A stretch of DNA of 64,000 bases from Zeus faber (Eukaryota > Chordata > Actinopteri > Zeiformes > Zeidae): positions 20,648,384 through 20,712,383 of the forward strand of contig OY482866.1 in NCBI GenBank assembly GCA_960531495.1, written 5' to 3'. A model generated the notes under the pieces. It was not told where the DNA came from and did no database searches. It worked only from the letters and a program-made list of their open reading frames with translations. This document shows positions 1-11,226 of the stretch, piece after piece (the stretch's first letter is position 1; every line of letters starts with the position of its first letter). The translations under genes and the position numbers were made by a program.

Positions 1-900
1 TTCGCGGGGCGTCCTGACGTAGGTCCCCGCGACGTCCGCGGTGGCAATAGGTCGCGTCGCGCGGCTGCGGGTTTTGGGGTCTTTTTTTTCCACGTGACGG
101 AAGCCTCCCCGCGAGCAAAAACGGGCCGGAAACGAAAGTATTTTGCAGAAATAAACAGTGCTTCACAGCCACTCGTTGAGGGAACCCCCGCCCCCTCCCT
201 CCTTCCCTCCTTCCCTCCTTCCCCCCTCCCTCGACTCCCGTTCGCAGCTACAGACTCGTTTTCCTCGCACGTCCGTTTGACTTGAAGGGCCCCTTTGAAG
301 AGCTGCTTCTCCCGACCTGTTTAACGGGCGATGCATTCCCGGTGTTTGTCTCGGCGGTCGCACCGGCTCACCCCCCCCCCCCCGGGGGTGCGCGGGCGGG
401 AAGTTGATTGATGGCGACTTTTGCGGGATTTTGACGGCGGGGACGGCGACGGTTGGCGGATAGACCGGCCGCGCCGCGCTTCGGCGGCGGCGGCTCAAAG
501 GGCGATAGCGGCGTCGAGTTCGACGGGAACATCCTTGATGTGACATTTCCCATTTCTTCTGATGGTCATTTCATTTCTTTTCCCGTTTTCGGGCTTCATA
601 ACGTTGGAAAGTTCCGGTGACAAACCTAAATTTAAAGTGCTGGACCAAATGAATAAGCAATCTAATACATTTATAAACAAACACATGTATGGATGACTCA
701 AGGTGTATGAAATACATGAAGAGATAGTTAGATCCGTACGGATCACCTACGTTCCTTTACACCGCTAGTTTAGGGCGCCACCATCTTTTAATAAAAATAT
801 CGATATTTTTGGCGCCAGTGTATTGATATCGCAATGGGAAGTATCGCGATACTTACATTCCGGTCTCGGTGTTCCGTCCCACCGCTAAAATGTGTTTTCC
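1..900. other. GC-rich single-copy start, no gene seen
   Basis: CpG-dense at 1-520, then AT-richer. It contains a short CCTT-type pyrimidine tract near 195-235 and a C13 run at 371-383 that runs straight into five G. No reading frame resembles a protein I recognise. Confidence 0.6.
793..816. repeat. Perfect 18 bp AT palindrome followed by GGCGCC
   Basis: Positions 793-810 read AAAAATATCGATATTTTT, a perfect palindrome centred on ATCGAT, followed at once by the palindrome GGCGCC (811-816). Nearby sequence (825-855) has repeated ATCGC/TATCG words like those seen in degraded fish DNA transposons. That origin is only a guess. Confidence 0.8.
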
Positions 901-1107
901 TTTTTTTTTTTCACGTTTATTTTTGGATTTTTTCTTTTTGTTTCTGTTTTCTTTCCTCTTCCTCCTCCCCGTCAGCGCAGGGAGCCAGGTGAAGGTGTGC
1001 GTCTGTTAGTTAACGCTTCCTTTTCGCTGAGTCCTCGCTTCTGCACCTTGTTCAGTTTCCAGGCCTCCCAAAATCCCCGATGCCGCCAATACCTAATCCA
1101 ATAGCAA

Positions 1108-1238
1108 CACGCGCACGCGCGCACTTACGCACACGCACGCACACGCACTTACACACATGCATGCACACACACACACTAGCAGACACGCACTTACACACAT
1201 GCATGCACACACACAAACATACATGCACGCACACACAC

Positions 1239-1279
<41 letters not shown>
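1108..1279. repeat. Compound (CA)n microsatellite with CGCA and CATGCA variants
   Basis: About 170 bp of CA dinucleotides interrupted by GCACGC, CATGCATG and GCGCGCG words, ending in a purer (CA)n run at 1255-1279. The CG-containing part could adopt Z-DNA. The open frames made of Cys/Val or His/Thr repeats across it are low-complexity artefacts. Confidence 0.95.
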
Positions 1280-1547
1280 ATTAGCCAGTCTGCGGGTAGG
1301 ACTGCACAACGCAGCAGTTTCTCAGCCCAGAAACGAAGGGAGGAAAAGGAAAAAAATAAATAAAGGGAAAGAGGACTCAGACGCGTCGAGGGGGAGGTGT
1401 TAATGTGCAGCCACCGCACAACAGTTGCACTTTCATTTGCTTTTTTTTATTTTTGTTTGTCTGTTTGTTTTTTAGTAGTTCACAAATTCCAATTTCCACC
1501 AAACCCCTCAATGCTGATCACTTGTGCGAGGTCGGTCATCAATGACG
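1280..1547. other. Single-copy spacer, nothing recognised
   Basis: A-rich then T-rich sequence between two microsatellites. No motif, repeat or coding signal was recognised. Confidence 0.5.
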
Positions 1548-1724
1548 ACATGGATAGATAGATGGAGAAGGAAAGGATAGATGATAAATAGATAGATGGA
1601 CAGACAGACAGATGAATGGATGAATGGAAGGATCACAGATAAATAGATGGATTAATAGTTGGATAGATGAATAGATGGATAGATATAATAGATGGATTGA
1701 TAGATGGATGGATGAATAGATAGT
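1548..1724. repeat. Degenerate (GATA)n/(GATG)n tetranucleotide repeat
   Basis: Roughly 175 bp of GATA, GATG and GACA units with substitutions, consistent with an old tetranucleotide microsatellite. Confidence 0.9.
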
Positions 1725-1860
1725 AGGGATGCAACGGTACAGTGGGCTCACGGTTCGGTGTGTTTGGTTTTTGGGGTCATGGTCATGGTACAGCTTGTTT
1801 TCTTTATATTTAAGAATAAATGTAAAAATGTTTTTTTTTAGGTTAAAAGGTGTAAAACAT
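1724..1860 (+). mobile_element. Probable hAT-like DNA transposon end fragment
   Basis: The block starts GTAGGGATGCAACGGTAC and soon contains ACGGTTCGG. This resembles the terminal sequence of a fish element family whose ends read like TAGGGGTGTAACGGTAC. No partner terminal repeat was found nearby, so this is at most one end. Family assignment is from memory. Confidence 0.4.
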
Positions 1861-2008
1861 ATTGAGTCGTGTCATAAATAACCAGCGTAACACCGTGTGC
1901 GTGACTGTGGGGGAGGGGGAGACGGGGGGGGGGTTCAGGTTCATTGGTGGTTGTTCTAAATAGTTTAAGTTCATCTCATTGGAGGGGAGGTGTCCAGGAT
2001 CATGGAGA

Positions 2009-2067
2009 TACATACATACTGTACATACATACATACATACATACTGTACAAACATACATACATAGAT
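2009..2067. repeat. (CATA)n microsatellite with CTGTA interruptions
   Basis: Tandem CATA units interrupted by CTGTACA at about 2019 and 2043. Confidence 0.9.
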
Positions 2068-2261
2068 ATGTTTTATTTTTGTAATACATCAGATACACAT
2101 GGATTTGCGTCTTAATCTATTTGTTTATTGCCACTGAACACTCTGACGTGAAATGTAAATCATCAATTCAGGAAGTTCTGAGGTATTTCTGGGAAACATC
2201 AATTGAGGAAAAGCATCAAATTCACATTTCACCCGTTACACCAGACGGAAACATACGATGT

Positions 2262-2672
2262 ATGATCTATGTATGATCTATGTATGATCTATGTCTGATC
2301 TATGATTGTATGATCTATGATTGTATGATCTATAATCTGTGATTGTATGATCTACGATTGTATGATTCAAGATTCAAGATTCAAGATTTTTTATTTGTCA
2401 CATACATATACATACTTCCATACATATATGCAGTGAAATGTAATGCAACGCACCCGGTGATAGCACACAATAAGTCCTAGGAAAAAGTACAAAAATAAAA
2501 TAAAAATAAAAAGTAGAAAATTCCTTTCTAATAGACCGACTAACTGACTCCTAAAACGTAATACAGTAAGTGGAATACTTATAGAATAAGATAAAAAAAA
2601 TGATCTATGATTGTGGGATCTATGGTTGTATGATCTATGGTTGTATGATCTGTGTCTGATCTATGGTTGTCT
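2262..2672. repeat. Short minisatellite (TGTATGATCTATGAT-like), split by an insertion
   Basis: Units of about 10-15 bp built from GTATGATCTATG and TGATCTATGATT run from 2262 to about 2365 and resume at 2600-2672. The middle is occupied by the LINE-end-like fragment listed separately, so the array is older than that insertion. Confidence 0.8.
2363..2599 (-). mobile_element. L2-type LINE 3' end (copy 1), inserted in a minisatellite
   Basis: Read on the minus strand, this fragment ends CATTTCACTGCATATATG, then a short AT-rich spacer, TGTGACAAATAAA, and a terminal tandem of TCTTGAA. That layout resembles the 3' tail of fish L2-clade LINEs, or of SINEs that share such tails. Two more copies lie at 22451 and 41362 and share the CATTTCACTGCATATA core. 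ATGAT flanks both sides, but since it is also part of the host array unit it is weak evidence for a target duplication. It is truncated and carries no coding sequence. Confidence 0.6.
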
Positions 2673-3918
2673 CTGACATCCATATGAATCGACTCTGAAC
2701 ACACACGGCTCCCACCACTTCATGACAGGTTGCGCTTCATTAAAACAGTATTTTCTTGGGCTCCCGGGTTCTGTATCACCTGCTCCGTGTTGTGGACGTC
2801 TGCTGCTGTGGCTGCAGCTGTGATTGGTGAATGACATTAAAAAGTGTTTGTTTCCTGCCCACCCCAGCTTTCCCCAAATCATACGGCGCACACGCTCGCA
2901 CAGGCTCCGTGTCAGAATTTCAATTGGCACCGAAGACGCGGTGCCTTGTCTGTCTGCTCTGGTATTACTCCGAAAAAATAATAAATATCAAAAGTGCCGT
3001 CAAGGATGAAGCGCGGCCCAAACAAACAGGGAGAAGTCAGATATCTGCTTTGGAATTCAGTGCAGTCAATGGGAGGTGTTTGTTTGATACATAGACAATC
3101 AACTGGAAAAAATGACAAAAGAATTGAAAAAATTACAATAAATAAATAAATGCAAACATTTGGGAAATTGGCAAGATGCAATAAACCTAAAAAATATACA
3201 AAAAAAAATAGAAAAATGTGCCAGGTAAAAAATAGATGAACTACAAAAATTAAAAAAGGTAATATGGAATGCATATAGAAATATAGAACTTAATTTTGAT
3301 CCTGATTATTTGCTGAAACTGAAAGGAAATGCACGCTATTACTGCGTCCTGTTTAACAATGATCAGTTTCCAGATTGTGTCATTTGATATTTTTACTCGT
3401 GGTACTTTTTTCACTTTTTCATTAGGAGGCTGTTTTCTTGTTTTGTTTTGGAGTTTTTTTGCCGGCTAAATTTGGACCGCAGGGCGCGTCCGGTGAAGCG
3501 ATAAAATGGGAAAAGTCCGCTGCGCAAACTGACATTTGGCGCTGTGCAGGGGTGTTGCTTAGATTCAGAGGCATCAGGGGCTTCGCTCGAGGAGAGCCTC
3601 ATTTTCATTTTTTTTATTTTGAGGGGGTAGTTCAGAGAGTGCCTAAGTGTCCTCCCCCTTCGTCACGCACGGTGATTATTAATTTTTTTTTTTGTTTCGT
3701 TCAATGAAGAAACGGTGTAAAATAAGACACAGCGCAAATAAACCCACAATGTTTTTATTTGCTGTATTTAGAGGAGCAGGGAGCGCAGATTGCTGGCACC
3801 CCCATCGCCCCCCTCTCCGCACTCCCCTCGGGATGGCGTCCGAGGCAGCTGCCCATGTCGCCTATAGGAGGCACCGGCCCTGGGCCAATGCCAAAATGAT
3901 AAGCCCTGTAACTGGTGT
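2673..3918. other. Single-copy sequence, no gene seen
   Basis: Mixed composition, with an A-rich stretch at 3095-3270 holding several ATAAA/AAATA words. No frame has recognisable protein content and no further repeat was seen. Confidence 0.5.
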
Positions 3919-3922
3919 TCTC

Positions 3923-3980
<58 letters not shown>

Positions 3981-3989
3981 TCCCTCCCA
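3919..3989. repeat. (TC)n microsatellite
   Basis: About 70 bp of TC dinucleotides with one GC and two CCC interruptions. Confidence 0.95.
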
Positions 3990-4065
3990 CAAAATGTGTG
4001 CCGAGTACTGTGTCGTAGATCTGCCGGAATGACACACAGAGGACCGAAAACGTACGTGCGTTTTT

Positions 4066-4083
4066 GATCATGCGCGCATGATC
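4066..4083. repeat. Perfect 18 bp palindrome GATCATGCGCGCATGATC
   Basis: The reverse complement is identical over the full 18 bp, with alternating purine-pyrimidine TGCGCGCA at the centre. It lies just before the degenerate tandem block at 4090-4640. Confidence 0.9.
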
Positions 4084-4089
4084 CGGAAT

Positions 4090-4640
4090 GACAGATGAAT
4101 CGATCCGGGGCAGTTTCTTATTCGGGGTCCTGCCCCGAAGGGCCGGGAGCCCTATTGTTTTCATGAACGAAAGATTTGACCCCAGTGGTGCGTGGATGTA
4201 ATGGATCCGCCGACCTCACAGACAGAGATGAATAAAATGTGTATTCGGGGCAGTTCAGACATGCCATCGTCCAATTCAGATTGGTCTATTATTGTGGAAT
4301 AATTTCGTTGAAAAACTGTATTCATTATCATCGCACAGCATGCTCAAATGACGGTTGCGCAGGGCACATGATAGCATTGGAGTCTGGTGATTGGTCAACA
4401 GTTGGGACCTCACCAAGATGGCGGCGCGTGCAGATATGACCGACGTCAGAACCTTTTGGATGCCGTGGATTCGGCGAAAACCCACAGGCAAAATGAATAA
4501 GATGTGTATTCTGGGCAGTTCCCGCATTGCGTCGTTGGAGTTTCATCCAGATCGGTGGCTCGGTATTGTGGAAATAAGTTTGTGATCAGCAATCGCGACC
4601 TCACCAAGATGGCGCCACGCACAGACCTATGCTGAGACTG
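4090..4640. repeat. Degenerate tandem block with repeated GGGCAGTTC and CTCACCAAGATGGCG words
   Basis: Two clear diverged copies: GAATAAAATGTGTATTCGGGGC at 4229 matches GAATAAGATGTGTATTCTGGGC at 4495. Each is followed by a TATTGTGGAA word and then GACCTCACCAAGATGGCG (about 4408 and 4598). A weaker third start is seen near 4095. The CAAGATGGCG words match the YY1 binding consensus. The unit is about 200-260 bp with indels. It could be an old transposon or a tandem regulatory repeat. Confidence 0.6.
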
Positions 4641-5143
4641 AGAAATCCTTGCGTGCATGCGCAAGTTGATGTTTTCAGTCTTCCTGAGTTGGGTTAGTTC
4701 GTTTCACAGTGACAGGCATGCCTTTTTTCTATTCATCTTTAATATGTTTGAAAATACCGAGGTTGAGGTCGGACCATAAGACAATTGTATTAAACAAAGC
4801 ACAGCGGTGCGCACCTAGGGGTGCCACCCGTCCCTTATAATACAGTATCGTCCTGAATCGAAAAGTGACGCAGTTTGTCCCATATTTTGGTGCACGCCCT
4901 ATTCTAATGCATGCAGCATGGTTTCACATACTTGGAATGACATGATAAATAATTAAACCAAAAGAGTTTGACGGGACGTAGCGTAGAGTGTTAACTCAGA
5001 ATGACAGGCAGGTTGTCTGTCGCTCCACGTTATCGCTGCTCCGGTTACGGAGGGCAGTCAGTCAGTCAGTCCTGTCAGTGGGAACGCGTACAAGTCGGAC
5101 CGCGCAGTTTGGCATCGAGTATTTTCTGTCGCGCACGTTGGAT
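4641..5143. other. Single-copy spacer with possible transposon trace
   Basis: Positions 4815-4905 (TAGGGGTGCCACCCGTCCC and following) resemble a phrase I associate with repeated fish sequences, but the family is unproven. A (CAGT)4 run sits at 5055-5071. The rest is unremarkable. Confidence 0.35.
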
Positions 5144-5257
5144 GGTTCCGACCTGGAGCAACATTCGGCGGGAGGGGGGCGGCGCCACGTAGACTAACCG
5201 TTGCCCGTGGTGGGCGGTCCGACCGGAAGTAACATTCGGCGGGGTACGGCGCCACGT
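5144..5257. repeat. 72-bp-spaced direct duplication in CpG-rich DNA
   Basis: GTTCCGACCTGGAGCAACATTCGGCGGG (split here as GTTCCGACCTGGAG and CAACATTCGGCGGG, about 5145-5190) recurs in changed form at 5216-5257. Both copies end CGGCGCCACGT. Only the second copy has CCGGAAGT, an ETS-type core. Confidence 0.75.
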
Positions 5258-5419
5258 CCGAGCAGCGCTAAGGGCGGAGGACACCGAATGCAATCGCTCA
5301 ATTCATGATACCCCAGAACTGTATTGTTGCTTTTATATCGTACTGTGTTCGGGGGGTCGTCATCGTGCCGCTCTCCGGATACACAAGTTGACACTTCCCT
5401 GAGGAAGTGCAGGCGAAAG

Positions 5420-5449
5420 GCCCGCCCGCAGGCCCCTCTGCGGGCGGGC
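5420..5449. repeat. GC hairpin, 12 bp perfect arms, 6 nt loop
   Basis: GCCCGCCCGCAG (5420-5431) is perfectly complementary to CTGCGGGCGGGC (5438-5449), with loop GCCCCT. It lies in a CpG-dense block. No T-run follows, so it is not terminator-like. Confidence 0.85.
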
Positions 5450-6108
5450 GAGCGCGCGCGCAAGAGAAAAACCTAACCGATGACCGGCTCGGTGGAAATT
5501 CACGAGTTGACACAACCTTGAATACGCAATTGTTCCGTCTCTCCACATTCCCCCCCCCCCCCCCCCCTCCCCGGAACGGGTGGATCTTTGTTTCAGCGCC
5601 TACATCCAGGGGAGCCGTTCAGTTTGACGGTATTTAAGAGGGGATTTAATTTCTCAAATGTGTTGTTCAGTCACCTGCCGCACTGGTCCCTCCGGTCATC
5701 CGCTTCGTCCTTGTTTATCAGCGGCGTCCAGGCGTGCTCGCAGACGCCGCCGGTCTGACGCCTAAATCCTCTGCGTAAACTGACGCGGCCGCGCCTCACT
5801 CCCCACTCCTCATTTCCTTTGCGTCCACGTTGAGAGCAGCGAGGAGGGGGGGGCGGGGGGGACGGACTCTGGAATGGATGCACAGAAAAAAGCACAAGCT
5901 GTTGCGTGACGGACCCCCCGGACCCCCGCTTGATCCGCGTCCCCCGGGGCATGGGGCCACTGACACCGTGTCCCTTGTTTTTTTTTCCACATTGAAGGTG
6001 GCAACCCTGCAGGCAGCGGCTCGGACCTCACCACGCCGGAACCAATGCCGTCACAATTTTACCAAAGGGCCGACTACCCTGGACCCCGTGTATTTATTCT
6101 TATTTCTG

Positions 6109-6110
<2 letters not shown>
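5450..6110. other. Single-copy sequence with a C18 run
   Basis: Contains an uninterrupted C tract at 5550-5567 and GC-rich sequence up to 6000. No coding or RNA signal was recognised. Confidence 0.5.
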
Positions 6111-6148
<38 letters not shown>

Positions 6149-6177
6149 CATTTGTAGTAGTAGTAGTAGTAGTAGTT
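6111..6177. repeat. (ATT)n followed by (GTA)n microsatellites
   Basis: ATT units at 6111-6148 and GTA units at 6154-6177, separated by a few bases. Confidence 0.95.
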
Positions 6178-6249
6178 TAGTATTAGTATTATTATGTTTT
6201 TTATTTTTTATTTTTTATTTTTACATCCGGGGCTCTTCATAAAACATTT

Positions 6250-7487
6250 CCCTCTCGCCTCTCCCTTTCTCTCTCTCTCTCTCTCTGTCTGTCCCCCGCT
6301 TTTGCTGTTTCGCCCGTCTCCCCCTCTCGCCTCCCCCTTCTCTCCCTCCCCTCTCTTTCTCTGTTCCCCCACTTTCTTTCCATCTCCCCCTCTCCCTTCC
6401 TCGCTCCCCCTCTCCCTCTCTATCTCTGTCTCCCTCTTCCTCTGTCTCCCACTCCCCTCTGTCTCCCCCCCCTCTCCCTCCCTCTCTGTCTCGCCCTCTC
6501 CCTCTTCCTCTCTCTCTCCCTCTCTCTCTGTCTCCCTCTTCCTGTCTCCCTCTTCCTCACTCTCCCTCTGTCTCCCCCTCTCTCTCTCTCCCTCTCTGTC
6601 TCGCCTTCTCCCTCCTCCTCTCTCTCCCCCTCTCCCCCTCTCTCTCTGGCTCCCTCCTCCTGTCCCTCCCTCTCTGTCTCCCACTCCCATCTGTCTCCCC
6701 CTCTCGCTCCCTCTCTGTCTCGCCCTCTCCCTCCTCCTCTCTCTCCCCCTCCCACCCCCCCTCCCTCTGTCTTCCTCTTCCTCGCTCTCGCTCTGTCTCC
6801 CACTCCCCTCTCTCTCCCTCCCCTCTCTCCCCTATTTCGTCTCCCCTTGCTAATAAGCCTTTCTCTTCTTCATGCATGGGGGCGTACCACTCCCCCCCCC
6901 CTCTCTCCCTCCTCCTCTCTCCGCCTCTCTTTCTCCCCCTCTGTCTCCATCTCTCTCTCCCTCTGTCTCCCCCTCTCTCCCAACCCTCTCCCCCTGCCTC
7001 TTTCCTCTCTCTCCCTCTGTCTCCCACTCCCCTCTGTCTCCCACTCTCCCTCCCTCTCTGTCTCGCCCTCTCCCTCCTCCTCTCTCCCTCTGTCTACCCC
7101 TCTCCTCAACCCTCTCGCACTGTCTCCCTCGTCCTCTCCCTCCCTCTCTGTCTCCCACTCCCCTCTGTCTCCCCCTCTCCCTCCATCTCTGTCTGCCCCC
7201 CCCCTCTCTGTCTCCCACTCCCCTCTGTCTCCCCCTCTCGTTCCCTCTCTGTCTCACCCTCTCCCTTCTCCTCTCTTTCGCCCTCTCCCCCTCTCTCTCT
7301 GTCTCCCTCTTCCTCTCTCTCCCTCTGTCTCCCCCTCTCCTCAACCCTCTCTCTCTGTCTCCCTCTTCCTCTCTCCCTCCCTCTCTGTCTCGCCCTCTCC
7401 CCCTCTCCCTCTGTCTCCCACTCCGCCCTGTCGTCTCCTCTCTCCCCCTCCCCTCTCTCCATCTCCCTCCTCTCACTCTCCCCCTCG
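6250..7487. repeat. 1.24 kb polypyrimidine minisatellite
   Basis: Almost every base of the plus strand is C or T, built from words such as CTGTCTCCCACTCCCCTCTG, CTCCCTCTTCCTCTC and CTCGCCCTCTCCCTCC. These recur at irregular spacing, so it is a degenerate minisatellite. A short unique island (about 6838-6893, with CATGCATGGGGGCGTACC) interrupts it. G appears mainly in CTGTCTC and CTCGC words. The tract lacks stop codons, which explains long Arg/Glu- or Ser/Pro/Leu-rich frames; I do not regard these as genes. It could form triplex (H-DNA). Confidence 0.95.
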
Positions 7488-7778
7488 GGGAGGGCATGAG
7501 AGATAGACGTGTCCATCAGTCTGTCTCATGTCGTTCCTCAGTTTGTCGAGAGTGTCGGGGCGCCGCAGCGCTCCTTAAAAAGTTTCCAGCTCGCACCGCG
7601 CCTCAATATGGGGCAAAAAAATAAAAAATAAAAAAAACATATTTAGTTTATTCATCCATTTCCACAAAACGTCCGATATGTTCGCCTCCTCGCACCTTTT
7701 TTTTTTCTTTCCACTCGGCGAGTTCATTTTCGGGGCTGCGTGTCTCTCTCGTCGCTCTGGGGAGATATCGGTTTTTAA
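7488..7778. other. Single-copy spacer, nothing recognised
   Basis: Mixed sequence with a short A-rich stretch at 7614-7638. No feature found. Confidence 0.5.
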
Positions 7779-8060
7779 ATGGTGAGATATTCACTTTATA
7801 ATGTGGAGTAAATGGTGAGATGCTTGTTTTTAAAGGAGGAGGAAGTGGTAAGATATGTTTTACATATTGGTAAGATATTTGTTTTTTAATGTGCAGTAAA
7901 TGGGAAGAAGTGTGCATTGAATGTAATGGAGTAAATGGGAAGATATTTGTGTTAAATGTTGAGTAAATGATAAAATATTCCTTTTTAAATGGGGAGGACG
8001 TGGTAAGATAGTTTTCCATTTTTTTTTTTAATGTAAATGTAAAAGTAAATGGTGAGATTA
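7779..8060. repeat. Degenerate tandem repeat, TAAATGG(T/G)(G/A)AGAT motif
   Basis: About seven diverged units of 30-45 bp share AGTAAATGGTGAGAT or GTGGTAAGATA followed by a T-rich run (TTTGTTTTTAAA). It is old and heavily substituted. Confidence 0.65.
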
Positions 8061-8386
8061 TTTGCATCGCAATGTAGTAGAGTCAAAGCATAAACTCCCT
8101 TAAAATGGAATTACTCAAAAGGAAGTAGAAATACCTAAATCATACTTAAAAGTAACCAAACTAACAAAAAAATACTTAATTGAAACATACCTAAAAATAA
8201 TCTGTTACTTTCCACTGCTGCACAGGATAAAACAAAGAACATTCTTCAAGGAAATTAGCTGTATGATGGCAATTTTGACGAGCAGTTTCCAGATTTTGGA
8301 ATGTGCTACTCCTCGTACAAATACTTCAATTATGTGGGACAGATTACTTAAGTAAAAGTAATCAGTTACTTTCCACCCCTGCACGG
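8061..8386. mobile_element. Two hAT-like transposon 3' termini in the same orientation
   Basis: CTGTTACTTTCCACTGCTG (8202-8220) and CAGTTACTTTCCACCCCTG (8363-8381) both match the inverse of a fish hAT terminal repeat reading CAGNGGTGGAAAGTAAC. The second is preceded by a short inverted repeat, GATTACTT/AAGTAATC (8342-8363). Both ends face the same way and no left end was found, so the block is truncated or nested. Family assignment is from memory. Confidence 0.5.
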
Positions 8387-11226
8387 GAATTCTCAAAGGA
8401 GTCTGTGTATCGCGGCAATTTCCCCACGATCCGTTCCCCGATTGTGAGGCACCTTTCCATTCGGGGGCTGCTCCTCGGCCAAATTGAGACGTACGGGAAC
8501 GCGACGCTTCCCATCGATGTGTGTTTACCTCGTCCCTCTTTACTCCTCGATGGGCGCCCGGGTCTCGGGGGCTGCGCGGCGTCTCTTGTCGCTCTTGGAG
8601 TGTGAGAGGCGGCCCGTCAGCTTCCCGCTGCCAAGGCGGTGTAGCGGCCCTTCAGCCCGCGAGGAGATTGGAACAGTCAGTTCGGCACACGTCTCCGTCT
8701 TCCTCGCCGCGGTGTCACATCAATGAATAACAAGAAGCCGTCCGCAAAAACTCCCAATTATGCAGGTTGTTTGTGGCGCGGCTATAATGGAGCGTCATGC
8801 GGTTTTGACGGGATGGTGGAGCATGCAGATGGGCCGGTGCTTGGCTTTCTCCGTCGCCTTCCGGACGTGAACACAGAGATGCTGTCTGTGACCCGCCAGC
8901 GTTCATTCTGCAGGACGGGGATGTTATTAACGATGCATTCACGGATTTTTAGGTTGTTCGGTGTGGCTGCGCTTCCCCCGAGGTCTTGAATAGCACGCTC
9001 TGCATGCAATGGGTGGACGCACGTATGACGTGCTGAAATCAAATGGCGGCGTTTTGGCTGTCGCTTGCCATGTTTCGTGTTTTGCAGCTTTGACAGTTTA
9101 ATTTTCTATACTTTTACTTGTTACTGTCAGGATCCCTCCCCACGTTTTTTTTAAATACTCAAACTCAAATGTGTTGAGATGCGCTCTATCAGGTTAGGGG
9201 TTCAGGTTTTCTGGCAACGGGTATATTATGGGAAACGGCCGCAAAATATTGCATCAAATACCGATGAGGAGCGACAGCAGACAGATGAGATATGATTTTG
9301 TGCTGTTGCTTAGATAGATCCTCGGGCTGGGTGATAGATAGATATAAAGTCAATAACGTGATATGCGACATCTGGGATCTACGTTATCATCACATTGCAA
9401 TATACTGTCATCAAATGTTGTCTTTAAGGAACATTTCAGTAGAGTGAACTTCATAAATTGCTCAGTCACTCTCTAACCTTACATAGTGTCCCCTTCACCT
9501 CATTTTTATTCCCTTCACACTTTTTACATTTATTTTGTTTGGAGGCACGGGAACGCACAGCGGAGTGCAGACAAAAAACGCACCTGACAGAAAGGGCGCC
9601 ATGGACATCAAGGGGCAACGGGGCAGGCGTTTGGTATTGAGGCGTAGCTGTAGTTACGATTAAGCAGATGTTTTCACAGGCGTGGACGCTGTATTTCCCG
9701 CTTCTCTGTCCCTCCGCCCAGCCTTTCAAAACAAGCCTGAGCGGCTGAATTCTCCTGCTCTTTTATTTTTGGTTTTGTTTGTCAGTTCTCTCAAACGTGG
9801 TTAGCATTATTTCTTGGGTTTCATCGCCGTTGACGTCACATTAAGGATGTTGTTTCCACTTCCCACCCGTCAGTGTTCATTATTCAGGTCAGCGCTGCGC
9901 TGCAATCATACCCGGAGTGATGATCTGATCCCACTTAATACCGCCTTTCTAGAAGTGCTCCGTGGATCTGCAACTAAAGGGATGCGGGCGCTGGAGGCGG
10001 TGTGAACCGCCGGCTAAACGCCTCCCTTCTCCACCAAAGAGAGCGCCATAAGCAAGGGGGCACAGTTGACGATTTCTTATCCTTCCCCCCCGGCCTCCTT
10101 TTTTTCTTTTTTTTTCCTGCTGTATTTATTTTATTTTTATTTTTTTAACCACTCGTGTCTGGGTTGCAGCCCTACAGTGGCAATGTTCCTTTCCCTTTGT
10201 AGCTCACTCAAATTGGCCAGGGTTGAATCCCGGGCCGAGTAGGTTTTACTTATCGCGTACCGCGGCGCTTCTGTCCAAAGTGAGGCGCACTGTTGAGACT
10301 GGCGCTCAAAGCCTGTCTTCCTGAACTCGTCTGTTGCTGTTGATTCAGCTCGGGGAATAAATAGTACTCATTCCTAGTACACACTTGACGATTAACCCCT
10401 GTGGTCAACATTTTCAAGTGAGTTGAGTGCTCTGAAGTTCAGGTCGCTATGGATAGTCGGCTATGTTCACACTGCAGGTCTATAAGGTGCTCAGTTGCGA
10501 TTGATGCCTCAGATTCGTGCAGCTCCTATGCTTGTCAATTTGGCAGGTTCGGATTCACATTTTAACGTGGCCCATAATCTGCGTTTCCATTGAAGTCGGA
10601 ACTTGGAAAGAATCGGACCTCCCTCTTGACTCAAAGCAATGGCTGCTCATGTTGACCGTGTTCCAACTTAGTGCGAAAAGCGATTCCTTTGCGCCTTTTC
10701 CAAGCAGGAGGTTGAATGTGGTTGGAATTTGGAACGTTTGTCGGGATGTGAGACCTGCCCTCAAATCATTGGGGTGCCCGGAGTAAGCCATGAGCAAAGT
10801 TCCCTTTGCATGAGTCTCTATTGGGAAAACACGTCTAAAAGATTCTCCAAAAATGGTTTGTAGCTCGTACAATTGAGGAATTTGCCAAAACAAACACAGA
10901 TTTGATGTGGGGCGCTCACCTTTTCCCGAATAGAGGCTGAAACATGTTTTGCTGTAAAATGGGAATTACTGACTCCCGACTACTGTATGTCTCCCGCGTA
11001 AAATTTTGAGGTTAGCGGGCAGAGGAGTTCAGCTGCAAATTCGTCAGCTAATGGAGATAAGGGCGTGAAGGCAAAAGAAATGGGCACAGTTTAACCTTTA
11101 GTCTTTTGTGCAGCCATGGGTGCTACCTGCGTACAGATGGACTTAAGGATGCAGTCAGATCTGGGCCGCTTGTACGGACTGTGTGAACTTGGACTTATGT
11201 GTTATGTATGTATGCGAGCGTGTCTG
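8387..11226. other. Single-copy sequence, no gene seen
   Basis: Alternates GC-rich (8400-9050) and mixed sequence with T-rich tracts (10095-10150). GGTTGAATCCCGGGCC at 10221 resembles a Pol III B box, but no A box or cloverleaf accompanies it. No exon-like conserved frame was recognised. Confidence 0.5.

Noticed and set aside
6194-7624. Very long open frames on both strands rich in Ser/Pro/Leu or Arg/Glu
   Set aside because: They follow from a pyrimidine tract with no stop codons. All frames are open at once, and composition is pure repeat.
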